In this document: piece after piece, positions 20,639 to 27,356 of the stretch | How the letters are laid out: each line of letters starts with the position of its first letter | How positions within the stretch are numbered: position 1 is the stretch's first letter | The notes under the pieces: generated by a model | Told to the model about the DNA's origin: nothing | What the model saw: only the letters and a program-made list of their open reading frames with translations | The model's database searches: none | Position numbers and translations under genes: made by a program | Assembly (NCBI GenBank): GCA_001784725.1 | Contig: MFRX01000039.1 | Location: 1 to 28,278 of the forward strand | Reading direction: 5' to 3' | DNA: 28,278 bases | Source: Candidatus Moranbacteria bacterium RIFCSPHIGHO2_02_FULL_40_12b | Lineage (GTDB): Bacteria > Patescibacteriota > Minisyncoccia > Moranbacterales > 2-12-FULL-40-10

Positions 20639-22372
20639 ATGGTAAAATTAGATAAAGAAGAAATATTGCGCCATTCAACCGCCCATGTTCTGGCTGCGGC
20701 GGTTTTGGAGATGTTTCCGGAGGCCAAATTCGGAATGGGTCCGGCAATTGAAAACGGATTTTATTACGATTTTGAACTCCCCCGCACTCTTATCCCCGAA
20801 GATCTTCCCCTCCTGGAAGAAAGGATGAAAAAAATCATAAAGGATAATCATAAATTCGAGCGGGCGGAAATTGCCAGCAAAAAGGCCTTGGATAATTTTA
20901 GCAAATTGAAGCAAAGCTATAAAGCAGAACTGATAAAAGATCTGGAAGAAGAAGGAAATAAGAATGTTTGCCTTTATACCCAGGGAACCTTCGTTGATCT
21001 CTGCGCCGGCCCGCATTTAGATTCTACCGGAGAAATAAATCCAGAAGCGTTTAAATTAACCAAAATTTCCGGCGCGTACTGGAAAGGCGAGGAGAAAAAC
21101 AAGCAACTCCAGAGGATCTACGGCGTGGTTTTTGAAACCAAGAAAGAACTGGAAAATTATTTAAAGCAGCAGGAAGAAGCAGAAAAATATGACCATAAAA
21201 AGCTTGGCAAAGAACTGGACTTGTTTTCTTTTCACCCGGAAGCACCCGGCTCCCCTTTCTGGCATCCTAAGGGTATGGTTGTCTGGAACGAACTGGAAAA
21301 ACTGGGAAAGTCCGTCAGGAAAAAATACGGCTATTTGGAAATCCAAACTCCTATTTTGGCAAAAAGCGCGCTCTGGAAAATTTCAGGACACTGGGAGCAT
21401 TACAAAGAAGGAATGTATCATTTCAACATCGGCAAAGAAACTTATTGCCTAAAACCGATGGACTGCCCATTTAACATTAAAATTTATCAGGAGAAGCAGA
21501 GGTCATACAAGGAACTCCCGATAAGGTACACCGAGATCGGAAGAATAATCCGCAAAGAAAAATCCGGAGAGCTCAATGGTCTTCTGCGCGTAGCCAATAT
21601 CACCCAGGACGACGCCCATATATTCCTTACTGAAAACCAGGTAGTTGATGAAATAAGAACACTTCTCCGAATGGTAAAAGAGTATTACAAAATATTCGGC
21701 ATTGAGCCGCAATTTTTCTTCGCGACGCGGCCGGACGGTTTCATGGGAGACATTAAAAATTGGGACAAAGCCGAAAAAGATTTGGAAACGGCTCTTGAGA
21801 AGGAAAAAATAAAACACGAAGTTAAGGAGAAAGACGGAGCTTTTTATGGGCCAAAAATAGACATAGACATTAAAGACACTTTGGGAAGAAAATGGCAATT
21901 GGCAACGATTCAACTGGACTTTCAGCTTCCTGAACGATTCAAACTTGCGTATATCGACAAAAATGGGAAAAAGAAAACCCCGGTGATGATCCATGCCGCT
22001 ATTTTCGGCGCTTTTGAAAGGTTCATCGGGATATTATTGGAACACTACGGCGGAAAACTGCCGCTTTGGCTCTCGCCAATCCATGTTGCAGTTATCCCGG
22101 TAAGTGAGAAATTTAATAAGTACGCGGAAAAAGTAAATTCGCTTTTATTGAAAAATAATGTCCGCTCGGAAGTAAATAATAAATCAGAAACGCTTGGAAA
22201 ACGAATCAGCGAAGCGGAAAAGCAAAAAATTCCGTATATGGTCGTGGTGGGAGAAAAAGAAGAAAAATCGGAAACTGTCGCCACGCGCGAAAGGAATAAT
22301 AAGAAACAGGTGGTTATGAAGTTGGATGAGTTTGTGGAAAAGATAAAAAAAGAAATTAGCGAAAAAAATTAA
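20639..22372 (+). CDS. thrS: Threonyl-tRNA synthetase lacking the TGS domain
   Basis: 577 residues from ATG 20639; an upstream in-frame TTG is the -35 box. The usual N-terminal TGS (N1) domain is absent: the protein begins MVKLDKEEILRHSTAHVLAA, going straight to the editing domain with HSTAH (12-16) and DLCAGPH. The catalytic core has KPMDCPFN (zinc Cys), motif 2 RYTEIGRIIRKEKSGELNGL, DDAHIF (zinc His), and MIHAAIFGAFERF (zinc His) with motif 3. The C-terminal anticodon domain starts at HVAVIPVSEKF. It charges tRNA-Thr and should proofread serine. Monocistronic, with a terminator after it. Confidence 0.96.
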   Translation: MVKLDKEEILRHSTAHVLAAAVLEMFPEAKFGMGPAIENGFYYDFELPRTLIPEDLPLLEERMKKIIKDNHKFERAEIASKKALDNFSKLKQSYKAELIKDLEEEGNKNVCLYTQGTFVDLCAGPHLDSTGEINPEAFKLTKISGAYWKGEEKNKQLQRIYGVVFETKKELENYLKQQEEAEKYDHKKLGKELDLFSFHPEAPGSPFWHPKGMVVWNELEKLGKSVRKKYGYLEIQTPILAKSALWKISGHWEHYKEGMYHFNIGKETYCLKPMDCPFNIKIYQEKQRSYKELPIRYTEIGRIIRKEKSGELNGLLRVANITQDDAHIFLTENQVVDEIRTLLRMVKEYYKIFGIEPQFFFATRPDGFMGDIKNWDKAEKDLETALEKEKIKHEVKEKDGAFYGPKIDIDIKDTLGRKWQLATIQLDFQLPERFKLAYIDKNGKKKTPVMIHAAIFGAFERFIGILLEHYGGKLPLWLSPIHVAVIPVSEKFNKYAEKVNSLLLKNNVRSEVNNKSETLGKRISEAEKQKIPYMVVVGEKEEKSETVATRERNNKKQVVMKLDEFVEKIKKEISEKN

Positions 22373-22410
22373 AGTTCCTTAAGAAATACTGGGCGAAAAA
22401 AATTACATAT

Positions 22411-22471
22411 TTAATTACGTAATTAATTACGTAATTTTACAATTAAAAAATCGGAATCTGCCCGATTTTTA
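22411..22471. terminator. Bidirectional terminator between thrS and pdaD
   Basis: AAAAATCGG (22446-22454) pairs with CCGATTTTT (22462-22470). Just before it two ATTACGTAAT palindromes stand in tandem (22414-22423 and 22426-22435). The hairpin serves the two convergent genes. Confidence 0.8.
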
Positions 22472-22499
22472 AGTTTTGCAAACGAATACCATTTTTATA

Positions 22500-23045
22500 T
22501 TACTCAAAAATAAACACCGCTGTGGCGATGACCGTCGTCCAAAGCCCATCCTTGTTTCCTTCCGCCGACTGGCAGATATTGGAAGTCCGGATAATGTGCC
22601 CACTGGCTTTGTAAATCTGCTCCCGCTCGTCCCAGCTCTTGTCTGAATCAAATTCAATTCCCAAGGTCGTCGCCAGCATCGTCGCCGCGAGATCTTCAGC
22701 GTATTCCCCCGATCGGTGGGCGTTTTCTCCGAACGCGTGGTGCTCGGAAAGATAACCGTAATTATTTTCGTCAGAAGGCTTGGCCATTCCGATAGAAGCG
22801 GAAACCAGCCGGCTGGGCTCATTGGTTTCGCTCCGGGAAATAACGCAAAATGTTATTTGACCGGGTTTTATGTGATCCAGTCCTTCGGACCTGGAAATAA
22901 TCTTACAGTTGGGAGGCAAGATGCTTGAGACCGCCACCAGATTGCATTTCTCTATGCCGGCGTCGCGAAGCGCCAATTCAAAAGACGCCAGCTTGTCCTT
23001 ATGCATGCCTACACCCTTTGTTAAAAATACTTTCTTTGGTATCAT
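22500..23045 (-). CDS. pdaD: Pyruvoyl-dependent arginine decarboxylase
   Basis: 181 residues. Starts MIPKKVFLTKGVGMHKDKLA; the self-cleavage site is in VAVSSILPPN, between Ser40 and Ser41, where the second Ser becomes the pyruvoyl group. GYLSEHHAFGE and GHIIRTSNICQSAEG follow as in the family. It converts arginine to agmatine, the first step of one polyamine route, without pyridoxal phosphate. No agmatine ureohydrolase or spermidine synthase is in this window. Normal length. It is transcribed from a hairpin-coupled promoter about 115-150 bases upstream. Confidence 0.93.
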   Translation of the reverse strand: MIPKKVFLTKGVGMHKDKLASFELALRDAGIEKCNLVAVSSILPPNCKIISRSEGLDHIKPGQITFCVISRSETNEPSRLVSASIGMAKPSDENNYGYLSEHHAFGENAHRSGEYAEDLAATMLATTLGIEFDSDKSWDEREQIYKASGHIIRTSNICQSAEGNKDGLWTTVIATAVFIFE

Positions 23046-23167
23046 TTTTTTCCATTGCGGGATTATTTACAAAAAATAAATCTGCAACAAGATACGGATT
23101 AATTTAAAAAATTATTTTTACCGACTGTAATAAATATTTTACCACAAAAGAAATACTTTACAAGAAA

Positions 23168-23195
23168 ATTTTACTCCTTACGGAAATATTGTCAA
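23168..23195 (-). promoter_or_regulatory. pdaD promoter at the edge of a hairpin element
   Basis: Minus-strand TTGACA (23195-23190), 16-nt spacer, TAAAAT (23173-23168). A second weaker pair, TTGTAA and TAAAAT, lies about 30 bases further downstream. Confidence 0.65.
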
Positions 23196-23260
23196 CCCGG
23201 TAGTAAAATCTGGACTTGCTGCGCAAAAAAAGATCTCGTCCAAATTCTACTACCGGGTCA
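23190..23260. repeat. Promoter-coupled hairpin element, copy 3
   Basis: CCCGGTAGTAAAATCTGGAC (23196-23215) pairs with GTCCAAATTCTACTACCGGG (23238-23257) with two mismatches. It shares the CCCGGTAGT outer stem and GTCAAC/GTCAA edges with copy 1, but the inner stem differs. It lies between the ino1 stop and pdaD. Confidence 0.9.
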
Positions 23261-23350
23261 ATTCTCTATCCCAATAAAAAAAGGGTTTCGTTATTATTAT
23301 AACAGCCCTTTCAGATCCATCCGCAAAATTTGTAAAAAAATTTGCTCGCT

Positions 23351-24454
23351 TCATCTTTCTCTTTTTCCCTCAATAAATTCTTCAACCATATCTTTTGCCT
23401 TATCATCGTTAAATTGTTCAAGCGGATGCTTCATGGTATAAGCGGAAATTGAGGTAAGCGCCCCATTCACTCCCCTGTCCAGCGCCAACTTGCAGCAGCG
23501 AATGGCGTCAATAACGCATCCGGCAGAATTGGGCGAGTATTCAACTGATAGCCGTAATTCCAGTTCCATTGGCACGTTTCCAAAAAGTTTTCCCTCCATC
23601 CGGATAAAGCAAACTTTATTGTCTTTTTGCCAGGGAACGTAATCGCTGGGACTGATGTGTATGTCCCGGCTATCCAGCCGCTCGTTCATTACTGACTGAA
23701 CTGCTTCGGTTTTTGATTCTTTTTTTGACGAAAGACGCACACGGTTAAGCATATTAAGAAAGTCAGTATTGCCGCCGGTGTTAAGTTGGTATGTCCTTTC
23801 CAGCTTTACTCCTCTTTTGCGAAATAAATCAGTAAGTGTCCGGTGGGTGATAGTAGCCCCGAGTTGGGCTTTTACGTCGTCTCCGACAACCGGAATATTT
23901 TTTTCCGCAAACCTTTTCACCCAGTTCTTGTCGCTGGCAATAAAAACCGGCATGCAGTTGATGAACGCGGTTTCCGCTTCCAGCGCGCACTCCGCGTAAA
24001 ATTCAACGGCTTTTTGCGAACCGACCGGAAGATAATTAACCAGAATTCGCGCTCCTGAATTTTTCAACTCGTTTATGATATTCTCTTTTGTCGCCTCTCT
24101 TTCAGGGCTTATGACAAATGTGTGTTCTTCTTCATAATCCTTCATGTGCTCGGAAAAGCCGTCCAGTACTTTTCCCATTTTTACTTTTACTCCGGACTCT
24201 GGAATATTTTTGCAAAATATCTTGGTGCAGTTCGGGGCGCTGAATATCGCTTGGGAAACATCCTTTCCCACTTTTCTTTTGTCAATGTCAAAAGCGGCGA
24301 CCACATCAATGCCATATGGCAAGTATCCGCCGATGTCCCAATGCATGAGCCCGATGGCTTTGTCCTTGTTTTTGTCTTTGTAGTAATGAATTCCCTGAAC
24401 CAGCGAACTGGCGCAATTTCCTACTCCCGCAATCGCGATTTTTATTTTTTCCAT
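23351..24454 (-). CDS. ino1: Myo-inositol-1-phosphate synthase
   Basis: 367 residues, the length of the actinobacterial/archaeal form. NAD-binding Rossmann start IKIAIAGVGNCASSLVQGIH, then GVKVKMGKVLDGFSEH, NELKNSGARILVNYLPVGSQ, AFINCMPVFIAS and the VVGDDVKAQLGATITHRTL catalytic region, then LNTGGNTDFLNM. It isomerises glucose-6-phosphate to inositol-1-phosphate, used for inositol lipids or compatible solutes; no partner gene is seen here. AAAGGAAAA lies just before the ATG. The gene is flanked by hairpin-promoter elements on both sides. Confidence 0.93.
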   Translation of the reverse strand: MEKIKIAIAGVGNCASSLVQGIHYYKDKNKDKAIGLMHWDIGGYLPYGIDVVAAFDIDKRKVGKDVSQAIFSAPNCTKIFCKNIPESGVKVKMGKVLDGFSEHMKDYEEEHTFVISPEREATKENIINELKNSGARILVNYLPVGSQKAVEFYAECALEAETAFINCMPVFIASDKNWVKRFAEKNIPVVGDDVKAQLGATITHRTLTDLFRKRGVKLERTYQLNTGGNTDFLNMLNRVRLSSKKESKTEAVQSVMNERLDSRDIHISPSDYVPWQKDNKVCFIRMEGKLFGNVPMELELRLSVEYSPNSAGCVIDAIRCCKLALDRGVNGALTSISAYTMKHPLEQFNDDKAKDMVEEFIEGKRER

Positions 24455-24490
24455 GACTTTTTCCTTTGCATGATTATGTTTCCTTGCTGA

Positions 24491-24524
24491 ATTATACCAT
24501 ACGAAAACAAAAATTCCCTGTCAA
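24491..24524 (-). promoter_or_regulatory. ino1 promoter at the edge of a hairpin element
   Basis: Minus-strand TTGACA (24524-24519), 17-nt spacer, TATGGT (24501-24496), running directly into TATAAT (24496-24491). Either hexamer could be the -10. Confidence 0.65.
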
Positions 24525-24586
24525 CCCCGTTAAATTTTTGCCCTGCAAGACCCTGTTTTTAATTTTAACGGTGATTTAACGGGGTC
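24519..24586. repeat. Promoter-coupled hairpin element, copy 4
   Basis: CCCCGTTAAAT (24525-24535) pairs with ATTTAACGGGG (24574-24584); edges GTCAAC and GTCAA as in the other copies. It lies between the rubrerythrin stop and the ino1 promoter. Confidence 0.85.
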
Positions 24587-24634
24587 AAGGAAATTGAAGT
24601 TGCTTTATGTTATTATGGTCAATGTAATGTATTC

Positions 24635-25219
24635 TTAATATTCTTCACATTTGATTTGATAAAAACTTTTTTCGTGGTCGCAGGAAGGACATTTTTCCGG
24701 CGGTTCGGTTCCGAGATGAACATATCCGCATTCGCGACAAACCCACCATATTTCTTTCTCTTTTTTGAAAACCGTGCCGGCTTCTACTTCTTTCAGTAAT
24801 TTTTTATACCTTTCTTCGTGATGCTCTTCGGCTTTGGAAATTGCTCGCAATCTTTTGGCTATTTCCAACAGATTTTCTTCCTCAGCTGCCTTGGCGAATC
24901 CCGGATACATTTCAGTGTTTTCGTAATGCTCGCCGGCAATGGCGGCTTTTAAATTATCAGCCGTATTGCCAAGAATTGTTGGAGCTGCTGCTTCAATCTG
25001 AATCTCGTCTAATTTCTCTTCGCTTTTCTTTTTCAGCTCGTTGATTAATCTAAACAACCAGCTGGCATGCTCCTTTTCGTTCTCCGCCGTGATTAGAAAA
25101 ATTTCTGCAATTTGCTCAAACCCTTCTTTCTTGGCGATTTTGGCGTAAAAAGTATAGCGGTTTCTTGCCTGACTTTCGCCGATAAAGGCCTTTGTTAAGT
25201 TTTTGATTGTTTCATTCAT
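24635..25219 (-). CDS. Rubrerythrin
   Basis: 194 residues. The N-terminal four-helix di-iron domain holds FIGESQARNRYTFYAKIAKK, ENEKEHASWLF, IAGEHYENTEMYPGFA and KAEEHHEERYKKLL, giving the Glu and His ligands. The C-terminal rubredoxin domain has CRECGYVH and CPSCDHEK (two Cys-x2-Cys knuckles for one iron). It reduces hydrogen peroxide in anaerobes or microaerophiles. A clean AGGAGG lies before the ATG, and it has its own promoter. Near the cupin and hemerythrin-like genes it forms an oxygen-defence group. Confidence 0.95.
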   Translation of the reverse strand: MNETIKNLTKAFIGESQARNRYTFYAKIAKKEGFEQIAEIFLITAENEKEHASWLFRLINELKKKSEEKLDEIQIEAAAPTILGNTADNLKAAIAGEHYENTEMYPGFAKAAEEENLLEIAKRLRAISKAEEHHEERYKKLLKEVEAGTVFKKEKEIWWVCRECGYVHLGTEPPEKCPSCDHEKSFYQIKCEEY

Positions 25220-25258
25220 AGTTTTTACCTCCTGAAATGAATTATTTATATTATTTAA

Positions 25259-25286
25259 ATTCTATCATCCGAGTGCCTGAAGTCAA
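25259..25286 (-). promoter_or_regulatory. Rubrerythrin promoter
   Basis: Minus-strand TTGACT (25286-25281), 16-nt spacer, TAGAAT (25264-25259). A perfect palindrome CGCGACGTCGCG lies 18 bases upstream of the -35 box (25304-25315) and may be a regulator site. Confidence 0.6.
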
Positions 25287-25358
25287 TGATTTCATAATTT
25301 TAGCGCGACGTCGCGAAGGAAAATTTTTGAGGTTGATGGCCAGCCCTAAAATTCTTAA

Positions 25359-25661
25359 TTAATTATTAGCCAATGCCAGAATAAAACTCGTATTCTCATT
25401 AGCTTTTAAAGAATGAACCGCGTTTTCTTTCATATAGATAAATACTCCCGCTGACATGGATATGTCTTTCCCCGCAAGATTAAAAATACCGTTTCCCTCA
25501 ATTACATAAACAAATCCTTGTTTTGTGGAGGTATGTTCAGATATCTCCGTTCCCTTGGCCATGCAGAATAAAGTAATATTTAATTTATCATTTTTGACGA
25601 TGTCTTTGCTCAAAATTCCTTTTTTAGGATATTCAACGAGTTCATTTATTTTTTCGCTCAT
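25359..25661 (-). CDS. Small single-domain cupin
   Basis: 100 residues, one conserved beta-barrel. Motif 1 is ISEHTSTKQGFVYVIEGNG with His-x6-Y/E spacing (EHTSTKQGFVYVIEG); motif 2 is AGVFIYMKENAVHSLKANEN with His. Metal ligands are partly kept. Such cupins bind small ligands or act as sensors; the substrate cannot be inferred. AAAAGGAAAAAG precedes the ATG, and it begins 19 bases after the hemerythrin-like gene on the same strand, so the two are cotranscribed. Confidence 0.8.
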   Translation of the reverse strand: MSEKINELVEYPKKGILSKDIVKNDKLNITLFCMAKGTEISEHTSTKQGFVYVIEGNGIFNLAGKDISMSAGVFIYMKENAVHSLKANENTSFILALANN

Positions 25662-25680
25662 ATTTTTTATCTTTTTCCTT

Positions 25681-26193
25681 TTAATCCTTTAAAAATAATA
25701 GATGCTTGTCTTTTTCTTTGTTCAGTTCTTGTTCAACTTGTTTAAATTTTTTAAGCATGTTTTTTTTAACGCTCGGGCTTAATGATTCATCCGCCATGGG
25801 ATACAGAACATTATCTTCTTTGAATATATGATCCCGGAGAAGTTGCGCGTACCCTCTCGCATTTTCAATTATTTTTTCTTTATTGCTTTCTTCAATCCCT
25901 TTTTCTAATTCTTTAATAAAATTTCTTCCCAAATTATGCTCATGCAACATTTGTTGCGTTGGATTACAATGCATTTGAACTTCATCTCTGCACATTTCTA
26001 TAAATAAAATATCTTCTTCTTTGGCGTGATGAAATTTATCCGCATAACCTTTAATAAAGTCAATCGCTTTCTTAAAGAAATTTTTGTTAATTTTGTTCCC
26101 AGATTTTAAGGAATCACATTCTTTAAGTAACGCGTCTATCCCTTTTAATATATTTTGATGCTCGTCAGAGAGTATTTTTAACGCTGTTTCCAT
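25681..26193 (-). CDS. Hemerythrin-like HHE-domain protein
   Basis: 170 residues. Iron-ligand positions: LSDEHQNILKGI (His), KFHHAKEEDILFIEM (His, Glu), MLHEHNLGRNF (His) and LLRDHIFKEDNVLYPMAD (His, Glu). Together they make a di-iron, oxygen- or NO-binding four-helix bundle, as in the YtfE/DUF438-like group. No Shine-Dalgarno site is seen before ATG. It leads a two-gene unit with the cupin; a promoter-like TAAAAT (26297-26292) lies inside the attC-like element just upstream. Confidence 0.85.
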   Translation of the reverse strand: METALKILSDEHQNILKGIDALLKECDSLKSGNKINKNFFKKAIDFIKGYADKFHHAKEEDILFIEMCRDEVQMHCNPTQQMLHEHNLGRNFIKELEKGIEESNKEKIIENARGYAQLLRDHIFKEDNVLYPMADESLSPSVKKNMLKKFKQVEQELNKEKDKHLLFLKD

Positions 26194-26219
26194 ATGGTTA
26201 TTGAATTATTAGGAATTAT

Positions 26220-26388
26220 TTCCAACGTATCCGAGTATGCGAAGTTCGCTTTTCGGATTTATTGAATTAATTTTGTTAATTGGCTAATCCTATTTTACTG
26301 CACTTTTCCTTAAATTACCACCTAATGGAGAAAAGCGAATTTGGGAAAAAGGCGAGCCGAGAGTTTTTCCGCATACTCGGTGTTAAAC
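26220..26388 (+). repeat. attC-like recombination site 1
   Basis: TTCCAAC (26220-26226, against RYYYAAC), outer arm CCGAGTATGCG (26231-26241) paired exactly with CGCATACTCGG (26370-26380), then GTTAAAC (26382-26388), a perfect GTTRRRY core. An inner pair AAGTTCGCTTTTC / GAAAAGCGAATTT encloses a segment with a minus-strand promoter. The order core-stem-loop-stem-core is that of integron attC sites, though this one is long. Confidence 0.5.
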
Positions 26389-26395
26389 GACCCGA

Positions 26396-26436
26396 GCCCT
26401 GCCTACATTATTAAAATATAAAATAGAAAGGGCAGG
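26396..26436. repeat. Hairpin following attC-like site 1
   Basis: GCCCTGCC (26396-26403) and GGGCAGG (26430-26436) around a 26-base AT-rich loop. GCGCAGCGCGGTTTGAG follows at 26443-26459, resembling a degenerate GCGCGTTRRRY end, so this may be a relic site or empty cassette. Confidence 0.4.
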
Positions 26437-26459
26437 ACGAGAGCGCAGCGCGGTTTGAG

Positions 26460-26512
26460 TTTTGTTCAAAAATATATTCCTTATTAAAAGAGCCCTTTTG
26501 AAATTTTTTTTC
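26460..26512. repeat. Inverted end A, left copy
   Basis: Contains TTTTGTTCAAAAATATAT and AGAGCCCTTTTGAAATTTTT. The complement occurs at 26991-27047, so about 55 bp of imperfect inverted repeat flank the 106-aa gene. Confidence 0.8.
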
Positions 26513-26518
26513 GTGGCC

Positions 26519-26547
26519 TTGACAGGCAACCTATTTTCTGCTACATT
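26519..26547 (+). promoter_or_regulatory. Promoter of the 106-aa gene
   Basis: TTGACA (26519-26524), 17-nt spacer, TACATT (26542-26547). The first transcribed bases form a hairpin, TTTGAACGCT with AGCGTCAAA (26551-26575), which may stabilise the mRNA. Confidence 0.65.
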
Positions 26548-26612
26548 AATTTGAACGCTAATTTCAGCGTCAAATTGCACATAAAAAATAAAATAAGGGA
26601 GGTGAAAAAAAG

Positions 26613-26933
26613 ATGAACAGAGCAGTTGTCACAACCGAGACTATCGCACCCCATGTATTCTTAACAAATAGTGCGGACAAGGAGCTGCGAATGGTATACG
26701 GCTCACCGAGTATCCCATACGAGACATACGCCGTTTTGGCAGCAATGTTTCCAAAACAATCGGCTCAAAATCCCATTAATAATGAAGACATAGGAAAACT
26801 GGAAACCGTAATAAAATTCCGCGATTGTACGGGATATTTGATGAAAAATGAAGTTACTCGTACAAATTGGTTACAGGAACACATACGTAGTCGCATAGCT
26901 TTTCTCCAAGAACTTGCCGACAAACTAAAATAA
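26613..26933 (+). CDS. Unknown 106-aa cassette protein
   Basis: AAGGGAGGTG precedes ATG 26613, one of the best ribosome sites here. The product starts MNRAVVTTETIAPHVFLTNS and ends in a helix rich in Leu, Arg and Lys (IRSRIAFLQELADKLK). It is soluble, with one Cys, no known motif and no signal peptide. With its own promoter, terminator and flanking inverted ends it is a self-contained unit, typical of integron cassette ORFs, most of which are also unknown. It reads opposite to the neighbouring genes. Confidence 0.65.
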   Translation: MNRAVVTTETIAPHVFLTNSADKELRMVYGSPSIPYETYAVLAAMFPKQSAQNPINNEDIGKLETVIKFRDCTGYLMKNEVTRTNWLQEHIRSRIAFLQELADKLK

Positions 26934-26948
26934 AGGCACCAACCACAA

Positions 26949-26987
26949 GGCATATTAAAGATTAATAATCCGAAATATGCCTTTTTC
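26949..26987 (+). terminator. Terminator of the 106-aa gene
   Basis: GGCATATT (26949-26956) pairs with AATATGCC (26974-26981), followed by TTTTTCTTTT. Confidence 0.8.
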
Positions 26988-26990
26988 TTT

Positions 26991-27047
26991 TCAAAAAATT
27001 TCAAAAGGGCTCAATATAAAATGAAAAAATATTTTTGAACAAAATTT
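26991..27047. repeat. Inverted end A, right copy
   Basis: AAAAAATTTCAAAAGGGCTC and ATATTTTTGAACAAAATT, the complement of the left copy at 26460-26512. It runs directly into TCGTTTAAC, the first core of attC-like site 2. Confidence 0.8.
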
Positions 27048-27048
27048 C

Positions 27049-27311
27049 GTTTAACGCGCCGCGGTTATCTGAAGTTTTAAAAATTCAAAAACTTGTTTTT
27101 GGATTTTTAAAATTTAGCGAAGCGGCAGATAACCGCTGTTCGGCGAAGTTGCGCCGTGGATTATTGATTAAATTTGTTAATTATCGCTTGCCCTATTATA
27201 TCACTAAACTTGCCATATCGTCAGCGCAATTTGGGAGAGGAAATTTCTCACACCTTAATTGAAAAGTCTAAATAACTGAGAAATTTCTGAACCGCATGTG
27301 CCGTGTTGTGC
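27049..27311 (+). repeat. attC-like recombination site 2
   Basis: GTTTAAC (27049-27055) fits RYYYAAC exactly; GTTGTGC (27305-27311) fits GTTRRRY at six of seven. Inside: GCGGTTATCTG (27061-27071) pairs with CAGATAACCGC (27126-27136); TTAAAAATTCAAAAAC pairs with GTTTTTGGATTTTTAA; a segment at 27145-27232 is homologous to the promoter-bearing middle of site 1; and GAAATTTCTCA pairs with TGAGAAATTTC (27240-27287). The end CCGCATGTGCCGTGTT matches CCGCATACTCGGTGTT of site 1. It may be two fused sites. Confidence 0.5.
27195..27200 (-). promoter_or_regulatory. -10 box inside attC-like site 2
   Basis: Minus-strand TATAAT, at the place matching TAAAAT of site 1 (26297-26292). It would read left, antisense to the 106-aa gene. 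Its conservation between two sites suggests each element carries an outward promoter. Confidence 0.35.
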
Positions 27312-27356
27312 GATGTTGAAAATTTGTCTTTCCTTAATAAAAAGGGCTTAAGATTC
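27312..27356. repeat. Inverted end B, left copy
   Basis: GATGTTGAAAATTTGTCTTT and AAAAAGGGCTTAAGATTC. Complementary to 28176-28217 (GACAAATTTTCAATTTCG and TCAAGCCCT). It runs right up to the stop codon of the 260-aa gene. Confidence 0.8.
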
